64,000 nucleotides of DNA, taken from assembly GCA_047291315.1 (NCBI GenBank), contig JBDPYZ010000005.1, positions 62,001-126,000 of the forward strand, in the 5' to 3' direction. The stretch comes from Arsenophonus fragariae (GTDB lineage: Bacteria; Pseudomonadota; Gammaproteobacteria; Enterobacterales; Enterobacteriaceae). The notes under the pieces were generated by a model. That model was given only the letters and a program-made list of their open reading frames with translations, was not told the DNA's origin and made no database searches. This document shows, one piece after another, positions 58,125 to 64,000 of the stretch (position 1 is the stretch's first letter; every line of letters begins with the position of its first letter). Position numbers and translations under genes: made by a program.

Positions 58125-58330
58125 AGCCCTGTTCATAGGGCGGCCGGGCACTTGAACACCGATCTGAGACGGCCAGTAGTTTTCCCCAAACGGGTGTTGT
58201 ATCGCTACTTGCTATCCGGCCATAAAAATCTATGGACGTAAAAAAACCGCATAACTGTCGGGCGCGGTATCCGCTCAGATGGTGTGTTCAGCACCTAAGC
58301 GAACTATAGCGCATGATTTCTTCTTTCGTC
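58125..58330 (-). ncRNA. C4-type antisense RNA-like leader of the antirepressor
   Basis: Between proL and the antirepressor lies GC-rich, structured DNA unlike its surroundings. On the minus strand ACCGC...GCGGT followed by TTTTTTT (58268-58240) forms a terminator. A second hairpin GCCCT-GTTCAT-AGGGC (58126-58141) lies nearer the gene. P1, P4 and many prophages have such a leader, in which a processed C4 RNA controls icd/ash and ant. The match is by layout and general look, not by alignment. Confidence 0.4.
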
Positions 58331-58339
58331 AATGGGTAT

Positions 58340-58573
58340 TTAAACGAGTTCGCTTTTTGCTGATTCCATCTCGGCAACAATAATCTCTATAAATTTTCTA
58401 AGTGTGCTCTCATGGGTTACAGCCCTAAATAAATAAGAATATTTAATATATTTAAAGAAAATTTTCATAAGTATGGTGATTAGAAAACACCTTAAAAAAA
58501 GTAGTTTGATTGCGTAAAATCCACTGAAAAGTTGGGTTTTTTTGTCATTTTTTAGCGATGATTTTTCCTCCAT
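58340..58573 (-). CDS. Hypothetical 77-aa protein
   Basis: From MEEKSSLKNDKKTQLFSGFY, with GGGGG upstream on the minus strand. A hydrophobic helix (IKLLFLRCFLITILMKIFF) near the middle suggests membrane insertion, followed by an acidic/basic tail ending AKSELV. I recognise no family. It lies between the antirepressor leader and the tRNA-Pro terminator, at the right edge of the prophage. Confidence 0.35.
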   Translation of the reverse strand: MEEKSSLKNDKKTQLFSGFYAIKLLFLRCFLITILMKIFFKYIKYSYLFRAVTHESTLRKFIEIIVAEMESAKSELV

Positions 58574-58596
58574 TTTTCCCCCGACAAAATTTATGT

Positions 58597-58627
58597 ACAA
58601 AAAAACCAATCATAATTGATTGGTTTT
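58597..58627 (-). terminator. tRNA-Pro terminator
   Basis: On the minus strand AACCAATCA and TGATTGGTT pair around ATTA and run into seven U, a few bases after the tRNA. The bases AAAATTTATGTACA overlap its end. Confidence 0.75.
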
Positions 58628-58639
58628 CTTATTAAATCC

Positions 58640-58716
58640 TGGTCGGCATGAGAGGACTTGAACCTCCGACCCCCGACACCCCATGACGGTGCGCTACCAA
58701 GCTGCGCTACATGCCG
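58640..58716 (-). tRNA. proL: tRNA-Pro (GGG)
   Basis: 77 nt with encoded CCA. The anticodon loop TCATGGGGTGT reads GGG, D-arm and T-arm (GGAGGTTCAAGTCCTC) are standard, and the sequence is close to E. coli proL. It lies upstream-divergent of nothing but downstream of yejM on the same strand, as in E. coli. The 3' end faces the prophage; no second copy of its 3' end was seen. Confidence 0.96.
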
Positions 58717-58790
58717 ATATAGGTTCGCTATACTACCGTTTTTTTGGTTAAAATCAATAGCAACTGCTACGACCGATTTATTTTTAAGCA

Positions 58791-60536
58791 TTAATTAATA
58801 TTAAAGCGGGTAGATTCGGCAAAAGCTCTTAGCAGCTGTGTTAAATTAGGTTTTTCATCTTTTATTTTTTTGCCTTTATCATCAAAGATATAAACTTCTC
58901 CATTTTGATTAAGGTAAAGCGTTTTATTGGAAAAACTAATAATTAGGACCTGTTCATCACCTAATAAGATCCACGGTTGGTTACGTTTAGGTGTAAAAAG
59001 ATCTTCACCTTGAGAATAGTCTTCTGGTGAATTATCAACATAAAGTAAACGTTGCATTAAGGTAGTCATAATATCTTGATGACTGGTTAGCTTATTAATT
59101 TGCTGTGGCGGGGTATTGGGCCAATATACCCATAAAGGCACCTTCATTTGTTTAAGATTAAATTTACCATTAGTGAGCCATTTTGTTGTTTCATGAGTTT
59201 CTGTATTGCCACTATGATTTGCAGTAATGACGACAACTGTATTGTTTAACATATTTTTTTGTTTTAACGCATCAAGGATACGTTTAAATTCATTGTCTAA
59301 TTGTGCTTTATTGTCACTTTGCGACTTATGATTATCAAAACCATTAATATTGAGGAAAGAGAACCAGCGAGTATCGCTTTGTATGTTATTTAGCCATTTA
59401 GCCCATTCATTGGTGGTTCGATAATCATTACTTGCAGTATTTTCGGGTAACGAATAATCTGCCAGAATTGCATGACGGAATAATGGCGAGCTAAATCCAC
59501 CCGATGAAAAGAGACCAAATTGGTAGCTATGATATTTTAATGCTTCAATCAAAGCGGAGGTTTTTCTGCTATTCAGTATACTATCCAAATAACTAGGCGA
59601 TAAACCATAGAATAGGCCAAATAGAGCGCTTTGATTTTGGATACCTACACTGAGATGTTGATTGAATTGAGTACTGATTGCTTTAAAAGTATTTAATGCT
59701 GGCATACCTTCAGTGGTATCTTGATAGCTAAGGTTATCAACGACAAGCAGCAATAAATTATACTTTGGTGCTTGTTTTTGGTAGCTAAGTGGTTTAAATG
59801 GATATTCAATAGACAGTGCTGAAGGGTTGCCTTCTTGTTGTATTTTGCGTTTATATTCCGCTTGATCAAGATAACCGTAACGTTCAAGAAATTTTCGCGC
59901 TGTCATTGGGTGAGATAGCGGATAGTTAGCTCTTTGCATGGTTATTGGGCGATAAAAATTTGCATCAGCCCAAATATACATTAAATGTGAAGCAACAAAT
60001 GTTGTGATAAAGATACCTACCAAGGGTTTAGTGAATCGTTGACGGTTTAGGCTACGTAATTTTTGCCAACTCCATGTAGCAAATAACATCTCAATTAAGA
60101 AAATAATTGGCATACAAATAAACATCAGCTGCCATTCTCGTGCCATTTCGCCATTTTTAGGATTTATTAATAATTCCCATAGTAGTGGCGTTAAATGGAG
60201 GTTATAGTGCGAAAAAAACGCGATATCAAAAATGAGAAAAGTCAGTATGGTTGTGACAAGGGTAGTGTATAGAAATCTTAATAGTAGCTGTGAGCCAATA
60301 ATGAAAGTGATAGGAAAGATAATTAAAAGATAGCAGGCAAAAATAACAAAGCTGAAATGCCCAAGCCAACTAACAATGGCATAAATACGGCCAAATAGTG
60401 TACTCGGCCAATCAAAAATAAACAGATATCGGCTACTTAATACTAAATTAAGTACTATATTAAATAACGTGAACCAATGTCCCCAGCTTATCATCTGGGA
60501 GACTTTTTCACGATAGTTTCGAGAGTTGGTCACCAT
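58791..60536 (-). CDS. yejM: Inner-membrane LPS regulator YejM (PbgA/LapC)
   Basis: Essential in E. coli; senses periplasmic-leaflet LPS and, through LapB, protects LpxC from FtsH. 581 aa, against 586. Five N-terminal membrane segments (about residues 15-190) follow VTNSRNYREKVSQMISWGHW. The periplasmic sulfatase-like domain starts near 240, with LLLVVDNLSYQD in place of the metal-site motif, so it is a pseudoenzyme. YIWADANFYRPITMQRANYP in the linker is highly conserved. Intact, downstream of yejL. Confidence 0.97.
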   Translation of the reverse strand: MVTNSRNYREKVSQMISWGHWFTLFNIVLNLVLSSRYLFIFDWPSTLFGRIYAIVSWLGHFSFVIFACYLLIIFPITFIIGSQLLLRFLYTTLVTTILTFLIFDIAFFSHYNLHLTPLLWELLINPKNGEMAREWQLMFICMPIIFLIEMLFATWSWQKLRSLNRQRFTKPLVGIFITTFVASHLMYIWADANFYRPITMQRANYPLSHPMTARKFLERYGYLDQAEYKRKIQQEGNPSALSIEYPFKPLSYQKQAPKYNLLLLVVDNLSYQDTTEGMPALNTFKAISTQFNQHLSVGIQNQSALFGLFYGLSPSYLDSILNSRKTSALIEALKYHSYQFGLFSSGGFSSPLFRHAILADYSLPENTASNDYRTTNEWAKWLNNIQSDTRWFSFLNINGFDNHKSQSDNKAQLDNEFKRILDALKQKNMLNNTVVVITANHSGNTETHETTKWLTNGKFNLKQMKVPLWVYWPNTPPQQINKLTSHQDIMTTLMQRLLYVDNSPEDYSQGEDLFTPKRNQPWILLGDEQVLIISFSNKTLYLNQNGEVYIFDDKGKKIKDEKPNLTQLLRAFAESTRFNIN

Positions 60537-60556
60537 GTAATATTTTATCTGCTAAA

Positions 60557-60784
60557 TTAGTGAATTTTTTCTTCATTAACAGAAGAAAGTAATGCCTGAG
60601 CGAAAGATTCTGCAATGGTTTTACGCTGCGTTAGTGTAGCAGTTGTATTAATTAAGTTTGTTACAATGTTACCTAATACCACCAATGATAGATCAGTTGG
60701 TGTTTTATGTTTTTCTAGTACCTTGACTAATTCTAGAAGTAGATGTTCAATTTGCTCATCACTATAATGAGATGATTGTGGCAT
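60557..60784 (-). CDS. yejL: UPF0352 protein YejL
   Basis: 75 aa, equal to E. coli. HYSDEQIEHLLLELVKVLEK and DLSLVVLGNIVTNLINTTAT match the family; the fold is a small helical dimer of unknown role. It stops 20 bp before yejM, so the pair is probably one transcript, divergent from yejK. Confidence 0.95.
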   Translation of the reverse strand: MPQSSHYSDEQIEHLLLELVKVLEKHKTPTDLSLVVLGNIVTNLINTTATLTQRKTIAESFAQALLSSVNEEKIH

Positions 60785-61041
60785 AATAAAAATCCTAAAT
60801 GAATAAAGCTTTATATTTTAGCGTATTGTTGAGTTTTTGCTGTAGCTGTTTTATCTAATTTAACAGGATAATTTCATTTAGTAATATTTTAAATTAACCC
60901 GTTGTCATAAGTTACAAATCTTATTATATGTCCATAATACAAAAATGTTATATCAATAGATACCAATTTGGCAGCGGGAAAAGATTATCGATGTTTGAAT
61001 ACCATTGTTCTTTGTGCCATAGATAAATTAAGGAGTAAATG
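60785..61041. other. yejL/yejK divergent spacer
   Basis: AT-rich, 257 bp, no gene. It must hold the yejLM promoter. AGGAG just before 61042 is the old yejK ribosome-binding site. Confidence 0.4.
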
Positions 61042-62035
61042 ATGAGTCTGGATATTTGCCATATTGTTTTACATAAGTTAATCAAATGCGATGAATAAAT
61101 ACTAGCGGTTGTGCTGCGTGATTTTTTATTAGGCACGGATAATATAGTGCAAGAAATGATGGTAGAATTGCATCGAATTTAGCGCTAAAAGTAAAGCATT
61201 TGCCACTTTTAATCAAGCGAGCGAATTAGCTAATGCATTCGTTTCTCTTAAGAAAAGGGGATGAAGAGACTTTTTGGGATTTAGCCGTGCGGCCACAATT
61301 CATTTGTGGGATGAATTGGCAAAATATCCATTTGCAGAAGGTGGTGTGGTACTGTTTTGTCAGTATCGTTATTTCGCGGTTGATTACTTATTAATAGCCG
61401 TATTAAATAGCTGTAATAGTATGTTTATTAATGATAATTTAGAATTGAACACTACGCATTATTTTGATATTCCTCATGTTGATATTGTTGCTCTCATAGA
61501 TTTGACCGAATGGGAAAGAAATCCTGCTTCTGAATGTTATTTGACGTTTTTAAAAGGGCGTGTTATGCGTAAGGTGTCTAATTTTTTTATGGATTTTGTG
61601 TCAGCTAGAGAAGGCATGAATATTAAAATACAGAATAAAGGATTACTGCAAACCGTTAATGATTATTGTGATTCTTCTGAGTTAAACCAGGCAGCAATGC
61701 AGGAGTATTGACAGCAAGTTTATCGTTATTGTAATGAGTAACAACAAGCCGGAGAAGAAATTGAATTAAAACGCTTATCAAAAGAGTTACCCGCTTTAGG
61801 AGAGTATAATTTTGCTGAATTTACTCAACAAAATAGCTATCAATTGGCAAAAAGTTTTCCACTAGATCGCATTACTACTAAATATTCAGGTAGCGGTGGT
61901 GGTTTGATCATTAACTTTGATGCTTTGTTACTTGATGAGTGTATTTTTTGAGATCAGGCAACGGATACTTTAACAATTAAAGGTACACTACTGAACTTAC
62001 GTGAGCAATTAGAGCGTTGCAAGAAAAGTCGTTGA
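61042..62035 (+). pseudogene. yejK: yejK (ndpA), degraded nucleoid-associated protein
   Basis: YejK is a nucleoid-associated protein that binds topoisomerase IV and gyrase. MSLDICHIVLHKLIKCDE* starts it and stops at once. After several frameshifts the region DELAKYPFAEGGVVLFCQYR, YFDIPHVDIVALIDLTEWER and FLKGRVMRKVSNFFMDF is open (61274-61711). Further stops follow, and the end reads GSGGGLIINFDALLLDE and TLTIKGTLLNLREQLER. E. coli length is 335 aa; the remnant spans that fully. Confidence 0.93.
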
Positions 62036-62044
62036 TGATGAAAA

Positions 62045-62076
62045 ATAAATAACGCCGCAAGCGCGGCGTTATTTAT
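62045..62076. terminator. Bidirectional terminator between yejK and rplY
   Basis: ATAAATAACGCCGC and its exact complement flank AAGC, giving a 14-bp perfect stem with A/U-rich feet on both sides, between convergent genes. Confidence 0.85.
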
Positions 62077-62111
62077 TATTGGCTTAGTGAAAAAAGTGCT
62101 ATTTTGCGTTA

Positions 62112-62393
62112 TTAAACCCGCAAGAAATCAATATGGGTTAGTTTAGGCTTAAACGGATGACGTTGAACCGCTTGCACTTTAACTTTATTTTTTTTCCCTT
62201 CAAGCACTAGAATTAATACTTCATAAAATTCTGGCTTACTTTCCTGGTTGATAACTTCATCATGATTGAGTTCAATAGAAACCGGTTCCTGGTTACCACC
62301 ATAGACGATAGCCGGTAATTCGTTATTTTTACGCAGGCGGCGGCTCGCACCCTTACCCTGCTCTTTGCGGATTTCTGCATTAATAGTTAACAT
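62112..62393 (-). CDS. rplY: 50S ribosomal protein L25
   Basis: Binds 5S rRNA in the central protuberance. 93 aa, against 94 in E. coli, the short form without CTC domain. It begins MLTINAEIRKEQGKGASRRL and contains ELPAIVYGGNQEPVSIEL and VQAVQRHPFKPKLTHIDFLR. One residue shorter near FYEVLIL. Intact. Confidence 0.97.
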   Translation of the reverse strand: MLTINAEIRKEQGKGASRRLRKNNELPAIVYGGNQEPVSIELNHDEVINQESKPEFYEVLILVLEGKKNKVKVQAVQRHPFKPKLTHIDFLRV

Positions 62394-62470
62394 TATTTTT
62401 TCTCATAGTATAAAAAACGCTGCTACAGGCGACCCAGTAGGAGGTTCGGTTGTTTAGTCGGGCGGTATTT
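62394..62470 (-). promoter_or_regulatory. rplY leader
   Basis: A GC-richer leader than its surroundings, containing CCGCCCGACTAAACAACCG and CTAC...GTAG pairing just before the gene. In gammaproteobacteria L25 is known to repress its own mRNA through the leader; that this one folds the same way is an inference. Confidence 0.35.
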
Positions 62471-62571
62471 TAGCGAAAAAATCGCTACACAGCAATAAAT
62501 GACCTATTTTTAGGACAGTTATATTACTTTAAGAAAAACAGCTATATAACAAATACAATTAAATCATTGTG

Positions 62572-62848
62572 TTAATAGGGGTTATCAGCCAAACGATACC
62601 TACCTTGGTAGTCAAAATTTTTTTCTCTTATTTGCTAAAACTGGTTTTGTTTACGTGCGATAACAAAGTTAGGATGACGTAATGTTGTCTCTTGACGTAG
62701 AATATCAGCCGCAGTTTGCCATTGGAAAGAGAGGCCTGCTGCTCGTAGGTGTAAAACGAGAAAACGCTGTTTAAATATTTTGCGCTGAGCGGGCGTTGTT
62801 AATCAAAAATAGTTCTGAGACGTTGGTGCCATATTCATCATACTAAAC
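62572..62848 (-). pseudogene. radD: radD (yejH), 3' fragment
   Basis: RadD is a superfamily 2 helicase-like DNA repair protein. Only its C-terminal 90 codons are here: YDEYGTNVSELFL, then after a frameshift LTTPAQRKIFKQRF and WQTAADILRQETTLRHPNFV. A TAG replaces the Trp of NQFW, and the end is KNFDYQGRYRLADNPY*. The E. coli C-terminus has the same blocks (for example [20 protein letters not shown]). The rest of the gene is missing where the integrase stop lies 5 bp away. Confidence 0.82.
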
Positions 62849-62852
62849 TGGC

Positions 62853-63680
62853 TTAATTTTTTCCTTTATATATCAATTGATTAATTATATTTTTTATCGC
62901 TATAAATTGTAATTTAATCCATCCATTATTTCTATCATCCTGATATTTTTCTGTCATTTCTGCTGATTTATGACCTAGCATTTTGCGTGCAAATTCGCTT
63001 CCATTTTTCTCTGTTACAATCTTGCAGATAAGCTTCTTATTTCATGAAAAAAATGGAGGAGAGCAATCTCATGTTAAATTTATTTTATCCCTTAACTATG
63101 CAAACCTTCTTGATATTTTTTCTGTTGAAATTTTTTTACTCGCATTATTAACAAAATATTCTGAATTTATTTTGTTAGACTTTAATCTCGTTGATAGTTT
63201 AATATTTGATATTTCTATTTTTAAAGGAATGGTTATTTTTGTTTCGGTTTTTTGTTGAACAATCCATAATTTCCTATCATGAATATCTTCTCATTTTAAT
63301 TTAGCAATATCAGATACTTTTTGACCTGTGACTAAAGCTAATTTCATTGCTATTATTAACCAATGTGATTCATCTCTTATTGATTTTAGAATCAGATTAA
63401 AATCGTTCAAAGATAACCTTTTTTTTGTATTTTAATTTTCGGTGATTTTATAGGTAAAGCAGCGTTGTTGCTTATGATTCCTAAACAGAATGCTTCTTAA
63501 ATATATTTTTTAGGGTTATTCTGAAAATTCTTGCTGAGGCAGTTTTGCCGTCAATTATGTATGTTTCTTCCTAAACCCTATTTTTGCGAGTACTGGGGGT
63601 CTCTGTGAGTATAATAGCTTTTACTCTCGTAGAGGTTTAGGGGAAAAATCGCTGTTTTTGCGACTTCTGATTTTCGGCAT
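62853..63680 (-). pseudogene. Lambda-type integrase, degraded
   Basis: Tyrosine recombinase that would have integrated the second prophage. The start MPKIRSRKNSDF at 63680 overlaps the xis frame. In broken frames it continues IIAMKLALVTGQKVSDIAKL (first catalytic Arg site, here Lys), WEDIHDRKLWIVQQKTETK, then EIRSLSARLY and the end FARKMLGHKSAEMTEKYQDD with the nucleophile Tyr. This order matches lambda Int. Many stops; dead. Confidence 0.82.
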
Positions 63681-63875
63681 GACCTATCCTTTGTAATAAA
63701 TTACTATTGCCGATTTCTCTAATACTGTTGATTTTGATGGCGTATTCTTCGACAATTTATTCTCTGCCGTCTTTGATAGGTAGTGACTGTATAGTCCATT
63801 TCTTGCCCAGTTTCTGATGGTATCCATTCTGCGAGGTTTGTCCCTTCTAGCGTTCCATTCCGCTAAAGTAATCAT
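63637..63875 (-). pseudogene. Excisionase (Xis), frameshifted
   Basis: MITLAEWNARRDKPRRMDTI and RNWARNGLYSH form the winged-helix start of lambda-like excisionases. A frameshift then gives LPIKDGRE* and EEYAIKINSIREI, the wing and C-terminal part. The overlap of its end with the int start is as in lambda. It is the last recognisable gene; the second prophage continues beyond the window. Confidence 0.75.
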
Positions 63876-64000
63876 GTTTATTTATCCTCATTCAAAAACT
63901 CACACTATTCTCAGGTGCTTCATTGTCCAGAAAAATCAATGACGAGAATGACTAAGCACGAATGGTGATATTCTTTCTTGGCTAGGTGAGGGTGAGGGAT

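Noticed and set aside
62983..63258. 91-aa plus-strand ORF
   Set aside because: It is antisense to the broken lambda-type integrase, whose motifs are clear on the minus strand.

Overview
The window looks like a chromosome segment of an AT-rich, host-restricted enterobacterium of the Morganellaceae, most like the insect symbiont Arsenophonus. The backbone follows the E. coli order ompF-asnS-pncB-pepN-pyrD-zapC-ycbX-rlmL-uup-pqiABC-fabA-lonH-matP-ompA-sulA-yccS-helD-mgsA-yccU-hspQ-yccX-tusE-serT, then resumes with proL-yejM-yejL-yejK-rplY-radD. Many dispensable genes are frameshifted, nonsense-mutated or missing, as expected in a genome under recent reduction. The species assignment is inferred from gene order and protein likeness only.

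Region 1 (1-30.8 kb) is backbone. Intact genes cover a porin, Asn-tRNA synthetase, NAD salvage, aminopeptidase N, pyrimidine synthesis, division (zapC), a MOSC/ferredoxin reductase, 23S rRNA methylation, ABC-F Uup, unsaturated fatty acid synthesis, LonH, Ter organisation (matP), OmpA, helicase IV, HspQ, acylphosphatase and TusE. Pseudogenes are pqiA, pqiB, pqiC, sulA (with a degraded SOS box), yccS, mgsA and yccU. rmf, sxy, yccF, rlmI and yccA are not seen. Several E. coli-type regulatory sites survive: FadR/FabR-like operators at fabA, the ompF and ompA leaders, and a matS-like site on the matP promoter.

Region 2 (30.8-58.6 kb) lies between tRNA-Ser(UGA) and tRNA-Pro(GGG) and is decayed phage DNA. 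It starts with unrecognised broken secreted or outer-membrane genes and a first tail-fibre/tfa pair. An integrase fragment, replication genes (helicase, polymerase), endonuclease and holin remnants follow. Next come a serine recombinase and an IS110-family element, then a lambdoid immunity region: leftward antirepressor operon, nutL-like site, cI, cro, nutR-like site and cII. The terminase, tail and fibre genes come last. Most morphogenesis genes carry stops, frameshifts or large deletions (portal joined to a head-tail gene; tape measure fused to tail gene I; gpJ cut at both ends). cI, cro, cII, the recombinase, two tail genes and an Arc-like repressor remain open.

Region 3 (58.6-64 kb) returns to the backbone: tRNA-Pro, yejM, yejL, a dead yejK and rplY. 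After that only the 3' end of radD is present, abutting the int/xis end of a second lambdoid prophage that runs off the window.

The least routine signals are the matched nut sites without an N gene, a ~430-bp antirepressor module used twice with different N-termini, a C4-like leader before one antirepressor, the matS-like site at matP, the prophage inside radD, and a G at position 8 of tRNA-Ser. I did not find a clearly new defence or secretion system.
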